Counted from the first letter of the stretch, positions 50,274 to 60,504 are shown. The stretch: 64,000 nucleotides of DNA from Mobilicoccus caccae (GCF_030161635.1 NZ_BSUO01000002.1:22150-86149); one strand, 5' to 3'. Made by a program: numbers and translations. Notes: generated by a model from the letters alone, not told the origin.

Positions 50274-50286
50274 CCACAACGTGTCA
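50271..50286. promoter_or_regulatory. Family C-like inverted repeat
   Basis: TGAC-CACAACGT-GTCA, extended to GGTTGAC/GTCAACC arms, at the TcpC-like stop and 27 bp before the next ATG. The centre differs from the family consensus, so it is a weaker member. Confidence 0.45.
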
Positions 50287-50312
50287 ACCGCAACGAGAGA
50301 GAGGACTGAATC

Positions 50313-50572
50313 ATGGGTACTGGAACGGGTTTAGTGACCTGGGCGACGGCTATCGGAGGGTCTTTCTTCGCAGTCATCGTCATCATGGTCGGGCTGTGGA
50401 TGCTGGCGCGGCGAGCGTGGGGGAGCTGATCGGTTTCCTCATGCTCGCGGTGGTGGTCGCGGGCTTCATTTTCCTGCCAGACGAGACCAAGAACATCTTT
50501 ATCTGGCTGTGGCGCCAGACCTTCGGCGGCGGCAACGCTGGGGCTGGCACCGGCGGTAGCGGCAGTGCGTGA
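50313..50572 (+). CDS. Small two-transmembrane transfer protein, TcpD-like (one frameshift)
   Basis: 86 aa from ATG 50313 after restoring one G at 50419-50423; otherwise it stops after 38 codons. First helix ATAIGGSFFAVIVIMVGLWM, second helix LIGFLMLAVVVAGFIFLPDE, then a Gly-rich tail. Size and order match the small VirB2/3-like genes between TcpC and TcpE. Confidence 0.75.
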
Positions 50573-51128
50573 GGGGCGGACGATCACCCGCAGCATGCGG
50601 ATCGAGCCTCGGCAGCACGAGCTTTTCGGCGTCGATCTTGGTGAGGGCGTGCCCCGCGCCGCTCTGGGGTGGGGCGTCATGGTCTATCTGGCCTGGTGGG
50701 TCCTGCTGAGCGTGTTGCGGGTCCCCTGGATTCCTCCGCTGGTCGCGCTGTGGATGGTGCCGCCCTCGATCTTCGCGTGGCTGGGGTGGCAGGAAGGACG
50801 GTGCTCGCGCCGTCGTCGCGTCACCGATTGGATGCTGAGCTTGCGATGGATCGTGCGTGCTCATCAGCCAGTGATCGGGCTGGGGCGCAGGCAGCCGGAT
50901 CGGGAGGAGTGCCTTCCGGTGCGGGAGCGGATTCGGTCTCGCACCGCTGGGTGGCAGGACGTGTTGCGGCCGGGTCAGGTCGCCACTCATCGCACGTACA
51001 CGGGGCCCCGGCAGTCGATCGACATGAGGCAGGGACGCGCTGTCCTGCTGGCACCGCGGGTGCAGCTCATCGGGACTGAGGAAGCACGAGCACGGCTGGT
51101 GCGATCCCGGCAAGAACGACGGAAGTAG
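50565..51128 (+). CDS. TcpE-like conjugation membrane protein
   Basis: 187 aa, GTG start overlapping the previous stop. Two adjacent helices (about 33-75) near the N-terminus, a basic cytoplasmic remainder. Typical TcpE shape and position just before the VirB4-class ATPase. Confidence 0.8.
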   Translation: MREGRTITRSMRIEPRQHELFGVDLGEGVPRAALGWGVMVYLAWWVLLSVLRVPWIPPLVALWMVPPSIFAWLGWQEGRCSRRRRVTDWMLSLRWIVRAHQPVIGLGRRQPDREECLPVRERIRSRTAGWQDVLRPGQVATHRTYTGPRQSIDMRQGRAVLLAPRVQLIGTEEARARLVRSRQERRK

Positions 51129-51139
51129 GGCGAGGTCAT

Positions 51140-53776
51140 ATGGGCACGTTCGGGTCTCTTTTCGGCCGGCGGACCGCCGCGGCGCCACCGCAGTATCGCG
51201 CCATCGCGCCGGGTGTCGTCGTGACCGACGACGCCGTGTGGGGCGTCTATTCGTTGCGCAGCACCAACAGCGACGTGAAGGGCGAGAGTTCTTTGGACCG
51301 TGAGCACGACGATGCCCTGTCGGCTTTCCGTGTGCTCACCGGCCGCGAGGCTCATCTCAAGGTCGTGTGGGGCCGGATCAGCGGTGATACCTACTTGGCT
51401 GGTCTGGACCTGCCCGCGGTCGACGTGCCCGGACGGCCGCGTGTGCGGGAGTGGGCCGAGACCCGTGCCGACAGCATCGACGAGCTGGACTTGCCCGAGC
51501 GGCAGGTGTTGTTGAGCGTCAAGCTGTTGTCCCGCAAGGGATACCGCGGCAGCGGTCGTTCGCTGGGGTTGACGGCTGGCACGGTGTCGTCGGCGGAAAT
51601 GGCGGAGGCTTTGTCCTTGTCGGTGCAGCTGGGACGCCAGCTCGCGCACACGCTGTGGCGGGCGCAGGCCGCGAGCACGGAGACGATCGCGTGGTCTATC
51701 TCGCGTGAGATGCACCGTGGCGCCGAGATTCCGGCATCGGATCAGCTCAAGGGCGCGCAGCTTGCGCGCCTGGTGTCCGGGCGTGCCGAGCCGATGCCGG
51801 ATCATCTGCGCATCGTCGATGCCCGTGGGGAGGTCGTGTCTTTCGTGCGCGTCCTGGCCTTGACCGACTTCCCCGAGGTGATGGTCACGCCCGGTCAGGA
51901 GTGGATCGCCTGCCTGAATGGTCTGACGACCGTGCCGTTGATGTTGGAGGGGTGGGAGGAGCCCGCCCCGGTTCACGTCCTGGCTGATGTCTCGATCCGC
52001 ATTTCCGTTCTTCGAGGGCAGCAGGCCGTCAGCAAGGTCGGCAGCGTGCGTGTGTTGGCAAAGGAACAGCGCATCGAGGCCGGTAAGAGCAGCGCCGGTG
52101 AGCCCTCAGACCATGTTTTGACCGCCGAGGATGAGACGGCGCAGATGGAGATGGCGTTGCAGCGTCACCATGTGCAGCTCGACGAGGATCACCCGCGCAT
52201 CATCATTTCGGCGTCGAGCATTGAGGAGCTGGAAGCCAAGTCCGCCGCCGTCGTTGCTTGCTACGACGCCATCGGGATCACGGCGTGGGTTGCTGAGGAT
52301 GAGCAGCGCGATCTTTGGTTGGAACAGCTGATCGGCGACCGGGTGCGTGTCCCTGATTTGGGACACCACCGCGACACGCACGCTCTGGCGCAGTCGTGGT
52401 TTTGGGCCGGGTCGCAGGTGGGCTCGGCCGACCCGAGCGTGCCAGCCATCGGATTCACGACCGGCCTGACGGCGACGCTGGTCCGATTCCTGTGCACCGA
52501 GGCGACGGCAGCCGCGGATGCGCCCCTGACTCTCCTGACCGGACGCACACGCCGCGGTAAGACGGTGGCGATGATGTTGGCCGCGCTGGATGCGTGCTTG
52601 GCTCCGCAGAATCAGGCTTTGGAGCCATACGTGTTTCTGCCGGACGTGAAGGGCGACGGCAAGGGGCTCGTCGACGCGGCTCGACGTTTCGATGTTCCGG
52701 GCCGGGTGATCTCCGTTCTTGAGGCTCACGCTGGCGCGCTCGATGCTTTCGTGGCGACGGAGCCGGATTTCGCGCCCGATGCCGCCGCCGGACAGCTCGC
52801 CCTTCTGCTGCCGCACCGGATCGCCGCTGACCACGAGGACGTGATTCAGCAGGCCGTGGCCGGCGAGGTGGAGGCCCACCCCGACGATCCGCGGTCTTGG
52901 CGTGTGGTCGCGAGCATTCTCGAACGCGGAAAGCAGGACCCCCGATGGGATCGAGTCGGGAAGACGCTAGACGCGGTGACCCGCTCGGGGTACGGCCGCT
53001 TGATCGCCGGGCGCCCTAGCGGGGAGGGCGTGGAGTTGAGTCGTGAGGCCGGGATCACGGTGTTGGACCTGCCCCTGCCGCAGCTTCCCGAGGCTGGGAA
53101 GCCGGCGACCGACTGGACCGCGCCGCAGCGTGCGCAGGTCGCGGCCCTGCGCGGAATGCTGGCTTGGTGCTCCATGATGGCCGCGTCGATTCGGGAGCGG
53201 CGGCGGGTGAAGGTGCTGGCGATTCCCGAGGCTCACGTGCTTCTCGCGACAAGCGACGGGCGGGCCTGGTTGGAGCAGATGTGCCGCATGGCGGCGTTCA
53301 TGGGGGTCTCGCTGTTGGCGGACTCTCAGGACGTCGAGGGCATCGCGGACGTCCCCGGCATCGTCGAGGGCCTGTCGAGCACGTTCGCGTTCGCGCAGCG
53401 CACCCAGCGGCAGCAACAGGAGCTCGTGCGTTTGATGCGCCTTGATTCGGACAGCGACGCCCCGCACGTCATCGCCACGTTGGACCGGGACGAGAGCGAC
53501 CTCGACGGCAATAGCAAGCGGGGTGTGCGCCGCGGGCACTGTCTGGCGCAGGACAGGTGGGGCGACGTGGCCACGATGCAGTGGGTGTTGCCCTCGGCCG
53601 AAGTCCTTGCGCTGCTGGATACGTCCGGCGCGGCAGCGGCTGAGCGTGATGAGCGGTACCGCGCATCCATGCAGGACATGACAGAGGAGCACACCGTCGA
53701 CAGCGACGTGCTGGACGTCGCCAGTGATTGGGAGCCGGTGCCGGTGAGTGCCGGCGACTTCGAGGAGAGGCCATGA
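51140..53776 (+). CDS. VirB4/TcpF-like ATPase of the secretion channel
   Basis: 878 aa. N-terminal domain of about 430 residues, then a RecA-like ATPase: Walker A GRTRRGKTVAM (about 467-477) and a Walker B region KVLAIPEAHVLL (about 690). There Pro stands where VirB4 proteins usually have Asp, although the following Glu is kept. It powers assembly of the transfer channel from the cytoplasmic side. ATGA overlap with the next gene. Confidence 0.87.
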   Translation: MGTFGSLFGRRTAAAPPQYRAIAPGVVVTDDAVWGVYSLRSTNSDVKGESSLDREHDDALSAFRVLTGREAHLKVVWGRISGDTYLAGLDLPAVDVPGRPRVREWAETRADSIDELDLPERQVLLSVKLLSRKGYRGSGRSLGLTAGTVSSAEMAEALSLSVQLGRQLAHTLWRAQAASTETIAWSISREMHRGAEIPASDQLKGAQLARLVSGRAEPMPDHLRIVDARGEVVSFVRVLALTDFPEVMVTPGQEWIACLNGLTTVPLMLEGWEEPAPVHVLADVSIRISVLRGQQAVSKVGSVRVLAKEQRIEAGKSSAGEPSDHVLTAEDETAQMEMALQRHHVQLDEDHPRIIISASSIEELEAKSAAVVACYDAIGITAWVAEDEQRDLWLEQLIGDRVRVPDLGHHRDTHALAQSWFWAGSQVGSADPSVPAIGFTTGLTATLVRFLCTEATAAADAPLTLLTGRTRRGKTVAMMLAALDACLAPQNQALEPYVFLPDVKGDGKGLVDAARRFDVPGRVISVLEAHAGALDAFVATEPDFAPDAAAGQLALLLPHRIAADHEDVIQQAVAGEVEAHPDDPRSWRVVASILERGKQDPRWDRVGKTLDAVTRSGYGRLIAGRPSGEGVELSREAGITVLDLPLPQLPEAGKPATDWTAPQRAQVAALRGMLAWCSMMAASIRERRRVKVLAIPEAHVLLATSDGRAWLEQMCRMAAFMGVSLLADSQDVEGIADVPGIVEGLSSTFAFAQRTQRQQQELVRLMRLDSDSDAPHVIATLDRDESDLDGNSKRGVRRGHCLAQDRWGDVATMQWVLPSAEVLALLDTSGAAAAERDERYRASMQDMTEEHTVDSDVLDVASDWEPVPVSAGDFEERP

Positions 53777-54486
53777 CGCACAACGACGACCACGAGCAGC
53801 CACACCTTCGCCTCGTGCCGGGTGACCACGGCTCCGATGAGATGCCGGAGAGCTGGGACGAACCGGAGATGCCGGCGGCGCATGATCAGGCGGGAGTGCG
53901 CCCCGCGCGGGTGCGCCGGTCGGGAATGCGGTGGCCGCAGTGGGGCCGACTCCGTTGGACCTTGACCGGGTTGCTCGTCGCGCTCGGTGTGTGGTGGGTC
54001 GCCGCGCACGCGGTGACCCCGGCGAGCTATCAGGCACCGCCGGCCGCTGCTCCCTCGGTGAGTCAGGCACCGCAGGTCACCACGGCGATCCAGACCGCCA
54101 TCCGCTACGAGACTGCCATCCAGAGCGGTGACAAGACGGTTGCGTGTGGCTTGGAGCCCGATCCCGTTACGTGCGAACGAATCTACGGCTCGGCGCGAGT
54201 GGGGAACCGCCTCATCGAGCCAGTCTCGGTGGTACAGGCGACGCCGGTTGTTACCTTGCCGAACGGGGCGGGTGGGCAGACTCGCGGCGTCGGCATCCTC
54301 GTGCAGTGGCAGGCCGAGGGACAGAACCGTCTCCGGTCCGCCATCCTGGTCGACGACGCCACGGGCAAGGTCGTCAAGCGGGTCACGATCGGCTCGGGGA
54401 ACGCCACGACGCCGCTCGAAACGCTCCTCGGGGGGCACTTCCGTGAGGCCGGCCCTTTTCGTTCGCCAGACAGCCGCGGCGGTTAG
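53773..54486 (+). CDS. Single-pass transfer protein with external NTF2-like domain
   Basis: 237 aa. Acidic N-terminus, a transmembrane helix at about 62-82 (LTGLLVALGVWWVAAHAV), then an external domain with one Cys pair (ACGLEPDPVTC). Resembles a truncated VirB8/TcpC-type protein. The next gene starts 44 bp before its stop. Confidence 0.78.
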   Translation: MTHNDDHEQPHLRLVPGDHGSDEMPESWDEPEMPAAHDQAGVRPARVRRSGMRWPQWGRLRWTLTGLLVALGVWWVAAHAVTPASYQAPPAAAPSVSQAPQVTTAIQTAIRYETAIQSGDKTVACGLEPDPVTCERIYGSARVGNRLIEPVSVVQATPVVTLPNGAGGQTRGVGILVQWQAEGQNRLRSAILVDDATGKVVKRVTIGSGNATTPLETLLGGHFREAGPFRSPDSRGG

Positions 54487-56499
54487 CCCGACAACCCCCG
54501 ATGGTCTCGGCGGTCTGCTCACCCTGCCCTCCTTGGCCGGTGGCAGTGGCACGACCCTGCTGGAACAGGTGGGGTTGAACGCCTACATCGTGTCCTCGGA
54601 CCTCGGTCTTACCGACGTCGTGGCTCAATCGGCCTACGTGCTTTATGAGCCCCTTCAAGAAATCGCGCTGATGCTGACCCGTCTCGCGGTGGCTCTGCCG
54701 TGGTGGGCGACCCGGCTGACCTCAGTCGAGGTCGCCGCACCGCTGGGAGCAGAGGTGAGTGCCATCTCCGGTGACCTCATGCTCTGGCTTTTCCCGACCG
54801 CCCTCATCCTCGGCGGGCTGGGCGTGCTGTGGTCGCACTTCACCGGGCGCGGTTACATGTCCCCGCTGATCGGACTCCTCGTGGGGGACTCCTCGCGGCG
54901 GGGTTCGCCATCGACGGTTCCCGACTCCTCGGCTCGCTCGATGATGGGCGCCAGCTCCTCTCATCCTCTGTTTCAAACCTGGGCACCACCGGGCAGGCGC
55001 AGCTTGACATGCCGTTCAAATTCGACGGCGGCGCCGTCACCGGCGGCACTCACCAAGAGCAGCTTGCGCGTCGCACGGGTGACGCGCAGTGGCGCGTCTT
55101 CGGCGTCACGCCCTGGTGCCAGACGCAGTTCGGGTCGCTTGAGGCATGCAAACGGTACGGCCCCGACTGGGTGAAGTTGAAGACCGACGACGAGCGCAAG
55201 CAATACATCGACAAGGTCATAAAGCCTTCTGAGGGTGGAGATGACGCCCCCACCGTGAGGTTCGTTCAGGGGCATGATCCTTCGGGTCGTATCGCCACGT
55301 CGCTCATAGCCGTGCTGATCGGTGGGGGCTTGTTCCTGGTGAACGCGTCCCTTGCCATCGGTTCTGTTCTGCCGTGGACGACGGCGTTGATCCTGCTGGT
55401 GTTCGGTGTGCTGTGGGCATGTCTGCTGATGGTGGGCGGATGGGCCGGACGAGTGGGCTCGGAAATCTTCTTGCTGATCGCGGGGCTGACGGTCCTGTCG
55501 GGGATCATTCTGGGCATCATCAGCGCCGCGCAGATCATCAACGGAGTCGTGATCGCGGCGACCGTCTCGGAGGGTTATCTCCCGGCCGCGGTTTTCGGTT
55601 TCGCCACACTCGCGGGAGCCCTGCGGGCCAAGACCTATTTGGAGCGGGTGCTGACCGGCGGTGGAGCATCGTCGGGTTGGGGACGCCTCGGGGCATATCT
55701 GGCGCTTCGGGGGCTCGGTAACACGGCCCGGTCCCTGGTTGGCTCCGGTCGAGGCCGTCAGCGTCAACGCAGCTCTCAAGGCCAGGACCAGGGCCGCGGC
55801 CGGGGCCGCGGGACGTACGAGGACGACCCGCCCAACGACGGCACCGGCGGCGGCGACGGTGATGCAGGTGGCGGCACCGGCGGTGGCCGACCCGGCATCG
55901 GAGGCGGGCCGCGTCGTGTCCTGGGTGGAGCACGACGCGACGCGACGCGGCCCGGTAGCCGGCCGAGTGCTCGTCGGCCTGGAACCAAGGGCGGCCCGAC
56001 CCGCTCTGACGGCGATTCGGGACGACCTAGTGCCGCGCCAGGAGGCGCCCCGACGAGACGTCCAGGAGAATCACGACGCACTCAGCGAGAGGAGACGTCA
56101 GTCCCCGAGGACCTCGCGTACTTGGCAACACTGACCGGGACGGATGGACCGTTGTCTCCCAATCGCCGACGTGTCTGGGCCAACCCCAGCACCGGCGGCG
56201 AGACCCGAGGGACGCGGCGGTCCTCGTCCAGCGGTGGCGGGTCGTCCTCGTCGTCGTCGGCCGCGCCGAGTGCGCGGCGGTCCTCGTCCAGCGGTGGCGG
56301 GTCGTCCTCGTCGTCGTCGGCCGCGCCGAGTGCGCGGCGGTCCTCGTCCAGCGGTGGCGGGTCGTCCTCGAACCGAGCAGGAGCGCAGCCGGCGGGTGAG
56401 CGCACTCCTCGGCCGCGAGCACGCACCGGCTACAGCCAGCCCGCGCCGAGGCGGCGCCGCAGTGGTGGTCCTGAGAATCCGGGAGGTAACGAGCGATGA
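54443..56499 (+). CDS. TrbL/TcpH-like polytopic conjugation protein (one frameshift)
   Basis: About 685 aa from GTG 54443 after restoring one G at 54883-54887; as written it breaks at about residue 147. Five to seven hydrophobic segments: two before the break (including LMLWLFPTALILGGLGVLWS), and others after about residue 290 (LIAVLIGGGLFLVNASLAIG, ILLVFGVLWACLLMVGGWAG). Then comes the 250-residue Gly/Ser/Arg tail with 60-bp repeats. VirB6/TcpH-class channel core. Its 3' end is the copy seen at base 1. Confidence 0.8.
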
Positions 56500-57137
56500 A
56501 CTGGCGTGACTACGACGACGCCGAGCTGGATGCGGTTGTTCCTGACCATGCACCACCTCCCCCGCCTCCGGAGTCGGTCGAGAAGGCTCAGCGGTCGGGG
56601 GGCCGGTGGTGGCCGGTGGTGGCCGCGGTTCTCGCCGCGGCGGTCCTCCTTGGCGCTGTGCTCTGGTTCCGGGATCGTCCGGAAGCGCCGGCTACGCCGC
56701 CGGCGGCTGCAACGACGTCGCAGCCGACCGCGGCCCCTGCCCCGCCCGTTGACACCCCGGAGTCAACCGCACCCGCGCCCTCAGCGCCGCAAGATGCCGA
56801 TGCAGCCTCGGTCCGTGCCGCGGAAGCGTTCGTGGCAGCGTGGCGAGCACCTGGGACACCGGAGGCGCGACGGGCAGGCTTGGTGAAGGTGACGACGCCG
56901 CGTCTGGCGACGACGCTGAGTGAGGTCGATCCGGCGACCTTGCCCGCGCCCGTCGGCGCATCGCACGTCGTGGCCCGCTCCGGGGCCACTTCGACGGTCA
57001 GTCTGGACCTCGACGACGCCTCGACGCTGATGCTCGGTCTTACCGACACGGCGGGCCGAGTCGTCGTCACCACCGTGGGCCGCACCGCAGCGGGTGCCCC
57101 GGCGCCGACACTTCCGACCGCGCAAGGGTCATCGTGA
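56496..57137 (+). CDS. Single-pass transfer membrane protein (copy 2 of 933-1574)
   Basis: Identical 213-aa product: acidic N-terminus, one transmembrane segment, external alpha+beta domain. Confidence 0.8.
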   Translation: MNWRDYDDAELDAVVPDHAPPPPPPESVEKAQRSGGRWWPVVAAVLAAAVLLGAVLWFRDRPEAPATPPAAATTSQPTAAPAPPVDTPESTAPAPSAPQDADAASVRAAEAFVAAWRAPGTPEARRAGLVKVTTPRLATTLSEVDPATLPAPVGASHVVARSGATSTVSLDLDDASTLMLGLTDTAGRVVVTTVGRTAAGAPAPTLPTAQGSS

Positions 57138-58228
57138 CCAAGTGGCTCGGTGTTGTCGTCGTGGTGCTCATCGGTCTGCCGCTGGCCTTCCTGGCCTTGC
57201 TTTCGGGCCCGAACGTGAGTCAGCAGGCCGCAGCCGCGAATGACTGTGGCGCCCCGGAGACGGCCGTTCTGGGCACCTTCACGCCGGGCTCGATCGACGA
57301 GGCTCCGTTCGTGGGGACCGCGAGCAAGACCAAGGCCGAGGCCCGGTCGGTGGCCTCGACGATCATCGCCGTGGGTCAACAGCGCCGGATTCCCCCGCGT
57401 GGCTTGGTCATCGCGATTGCGACAGCGATGCAAGAGAGCCAGCTCCGCAACCTCGATCATGGTGACCGGGATTCCCTGGGGGCGTTCCAGCAGCGCCCCT
57501 CGCAGGGGTGGGGCAGCCCCGCTCAGCTTCAGAATCCGACCTGGGCGGCCGGGCAGTTCTATGACGCGTTGTTGCAGGTGCCGGATTGGCAGCAGATGCC
57601 GTTGACCCAGGCGGCGCAGGCAGTGCAGCGCAGTGGGTTTCCCGACGCCTATGCGCAGTGGGAGGCGTCGGCGCGGGTGATCGTGCAGGCGTACAGCGCG
57701 AGCACGAGCACGGCGGGCTCGGCGTCGACTGCGCCGGTGGCGCCCCTCGATCCGTCTGCACTCAACGCTGCCGCGGAGCAATGCCCCAACGGGGGCGCAC
57801 CCAACAGCTTCGTCGGTCCTCTCGTGGGCGCCGACGTGGGCAGCAAGACCGTGAACGCCGGGTTGGCCGAGGTCGCCAAGGGCATCCCCTACAGCTGGGG
57901 CGGTGGTGGCCCATCCGGGCCGTCCCGCGGATTCGACGCCGGCGCGAGCACCGTTGGTTATGACTGCTCGTCGTTTGCTCAGATGGCGTGGTACCGCGGC
58001 AGCGGCGGCACAATCACTCTCCCGCGGACGGCCAAGCAGCAGCACGACGCGCTGCCGGCGGTCTCCTTGAGTCAGCTTCAACCCGGCGATCTGCTCTTCT
58101 TCGGACCGGGCGGCGGGCGTGTCACGCACGTCATGGTTTTCGTGGGGAACGGCGCGATCGCCGAAGCACCGCGCACGGGGCTGAGTCTGCGCACGCAAAC
58201 CGGGTTCATCTCCGGGGGCGCCTGGTGA
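57134..58228 (+). CDS. Bifunctional peptidoglycan hydrolase, TcpG-like (copy 2 of 1571-2665)
   Basis: Identical 364-aa product with lysozyme-like and NlpC/P60 domains; catalytic Cys in YDCSSF and His in THVMVF. Confidence 0.88.
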   Translation: MTKWLGVVVVVLIGLPLAFLALLSGPNVSQQAAAANDCGAPETAVLGTFTPGSIDEAPFVGTASKTKAEARSVASTIIAVGQQRRIPPRGLVIAIATAMQESQLRNLDHGDRDSLGAFQQRPSQGWGSPAQLQNPTWAAGQFYDALLQVPDWQQMPLTQAAQAVQRSGFPDAYAQWEASARVIVQAYSASTSTAGSASTAPVAPLDPSALNAAAEQCPNGGAPNSFVGPLVGADVGSKTVNAGLAEVAKGIPYSWGGGGPSGPSRGFDAGASTVGYDCSSFAQMAWYRGSGGTITLPRTAKQQHDALPAVSLSQLQPGDLLFFGPGGGRVTHVMVFVGNGAIAEAPRTGLSLRTQTGFISGGAW

Positions 58229-58310
58229 AGCCCTACTACTCCGCGAGGTTCGTCGGCGCGGCGCGTCCAACTTCCAGCTGAGCACCCGATTCATGCATTA
58301 GAGAGAGACC

Positions 58311-58544
58311 ATGCCTCGACAGCCCAACTCCCAGCAGCAGCAGGCCCGCATCTTGCGTCAGTTCTATCTTGACCCCGCCGATGACGCCCTGCTCGACCAG
58401 CTCAAGGAAGCCCTGGGCGAGCGGCACATGGTGCGCGCCTTGCGCTACCTCCTGCGTCAGTACGTGCCAGCGGCAGTGGAGCAGATCGAGCGGGAGGGCC
58501 GTCTCGATGGGCAGCCGCAGGCCGACACCCTGCCGCATACATGA
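58311..58544 (+). CDS. Small RHH-like protein (copy 2 of 2748-2981)
   Basis: Identical 77-aa product. Confidence 0.65.
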   Translation: MPRQPNSQQQQARILRQFYLDPADDALLDQLKEALGERHMVRALRYLLRQYVPAAVEQIEREGRLDGQPQADTLPHT

Positions 58545-58590
58545 AACCCGGCGGCGTGTCGAAGCACCACGAGGCACCGGGAGGCAATAG

Positions 58591-58632
58591 GTTGAGGCCC
58601 GATCCCCCATAGGAAGGAGACCGGGCCTCAAC
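58591..58632 (+). terminator. Hairpin terminator (copy 2 of 3028-3069)
   Basis: Same perfect 11-bp inverted repeat. Confidence 0.6.
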
Positions 58633-58668
58633 AACGACAACGTCTTTGGATGACCTGGCTGGCGCCGA

Positions 58669-60066
58669 TTGCTTGGCGGCCTGACGCGCTCAGCTGGTCA
58701 ACAACGAAACACTGATCACTCGGGAGTCACGATAGCACCACAGGACCCCCGAGAGGGAGTCCTGCGCGCCTTTACGGGGCGCGGCGTGTCGCCGTTGGCG
58801 GATGCGTCGGCCGGCGCCTGTGAGGCCGTGACTACCCCTCTCGGAGAATCAGAGAAAGCATCTCCTCGTCCGCGGACGCGACGTCGGCGGCGGGCTCGCA
58901 TTGGTGTGCCCCGTGGCAGTGTGGTGACCACGAATCCCGTCGAATGGCGGCGTCGAGTGCATGACTGGATCGAGGTCCAGTCTTTCCGCCGCGATCTACG
59001 TGCCACGATGGTTGAGCTGGTCAACCATGTGGCATATCAGTGGCGCATCGACGTGGGATGGTCCTCTCCCGGACACGACGTGCTCGCACAAAGAATGGCC
59101 CGGAGCACCCGCACGGTTTCGCGTGGCATTGCTCGACTCATCGCCGAGGGTTGGCTGATGGAGCTGGCGCCCGGCACGATTGAGTGGGATGCCGAAAGCG
59201 ATTCTCCCGTCAATCTCAGGGCGGAATATGCGCTACTTGTCGAGGCGCCGCAACCCGTCCCGGCCGGGAATCAAGGCGATGGTTCTTGGCTCATGTCGAA
59301 GGTCCCTAGGACCCGCGCTGAGCGGCGTGCTGCCGCTGAGCGGATGCGGGCCGATGATCTGACGCTGCGTCAAATATCGACGCGCTGTCTGGCATCCACG
59401 CTGAGGCCCTGGTTCGCGGCGGGGTGGACCCCGAACGATATCCGTACCGCTATCGCCAAGACACCTTCCGGTGAGGCGTGGACTTTCACGACCACATGGA
59501 AATCGGTTGTCGGTTGTTTGCGGTGGAGGTTGAACCACTGGACCGATGAGGAAGGCAAGCCGTTGCCTCCGCTGTCTCGTCAGCGGGCTCAGGAGGTCCT
59601 GCGTCAGCGTGAGGAGAGCGAGAGGCGTCGCCGGGGAATGGAGCAAGCTCGATCGCGGGGCGAGTTCACCGCGCCGGGATCGCGCCCCGTCGAGGTCGAG
59701 GCGTTGCTCGAAGCGGCTCGTGCTCGGGTGCGCGCCCGCCGGCGGCTGGTGTCTTCTGTGGGGGAACGAAATGGCGACCCATCGGAGAGTTCTACTCTCC
59801 TTAGAGAGTCCTCTTCACGCGCGCGAGGCGATCGCCTCACGCTCGGCGCTCATCGCCGTGAGCGGCCCGGAGAAACGGGCCGGGATCGAGAGGCGACGAG
59901 CTGGCGAGCCAAGTTCGCAGCCGAAATCGAAGCCGGTCGCGGCGAGGCCGCGACGCGGCGACAAGCCGAGACACGGCAAGAACCCGGACGGCTCCGGGGT
60001 TTCACTCGGAGCCGCCTCGGGATACGATCGAGGCGTGTTCCAGACTTGCTCCCCACCTGTTCCTAG
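58669..60066 (+). CDS. Winged-helix Rep1 candidate (copy 2 of 3106-4503)
   Basis: Identical 465-aa product from the same TTG; start uncertain as in copy 1. Confidence 0.6.
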   Translation: MLGGLTRSAGQQRNTDHSGVTIAPQDPREGVLRAFTGRGVSPLADASAGACEAVTTPLGESEKASPRPRTRRRRRARIGVPRGSVVTTNPVEWRRRVHDWIEVQSFRRDLRATMVELVNHVAYQWRIDVGWSSPGHDVLAQRMARSTRTVSRGIARLIAEGWLMELAPGTIEWDAESDSPVNLRAEYALLVEAPQPVPAGNQGDGSWLMSKVPRTRAERRAAAERMRADDLTLRQISTRCLASTLRPWFAAGWTPNDIRTAIAKTPSGEAWTFTTTWKSVVGCLRWRLNHWTDEEGKPLPPLSRQRAQEVLRQREESERRRRGMEQARSRGEFTAPGSRPVEVEALLEAARARVRARRRLVSSVGERNGDPSESSTLLRESSSRARGDRLTLGAHRRERPGETGRDREATSWRAKFAAEIEAGRGEAATRRQAETRQEPGRLRGFTRSRLGIRSRRVPDLLPTCS

Positions 60067-60081
60067 CCTATTCTTGCGGGA

Positions 60082-60208
60082 ACTCCCTCCCCCCACCCTG
60101 ACCAGCGTAAACGCCTCGCTCCCCAGGACACCACCCACCGCCATCGTCCCTCAGTCAGTGGGTGGTGTCCTGGGGAGCGAGCAGAGTGGTCAGGGTGGGG
60201 GGAGGAGT
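60082..60208. other. Origin-like palindrome (copy 2 of 4519-4644)
   Basis: Same structure, but the outer arms no longer match perfectly because the C run is 6 and one G is shifted in the right arm. Copy 1 pairs perfectly, so copy 2 is probably the misread one. Confidence 0.6.
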
Positions 60209-60480
60209 TTGGTTGTGGTGAAGGTTAGGAACAGGTGGGGAGTAGGTTCAATGGTTAAGTCAAGGTTTGGTTGTGGTCAAGGTTGAAGAAGGTTGTGGTT
60301 GGGGTAGGTGGTCAGATTCAGGTTAAAGCGGGTAGTTGGGGGTGGAGGGTGGTTGTAAGTTTAGGTGGAGTTGGGGTAGTGGTTGCGTTAGGTGATTAGG
60401 TGCGGGTTAGAGCGGGGTGGTCGGGTAGTTGAGGCCGGTTTTTGGTGGGTCGGTTTGTTTTGGGTTGTGTGTAGGTTGGA
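60209..60480. other. C-depleted region (copy 2 of 4645-4916)
   Basis: Identical G/T-rich non-coding strand. Confidence 0.58.
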
Positions 60481-60504
60481 GTGAAGGTTGAGGAGGTGAT
60501 TGGT

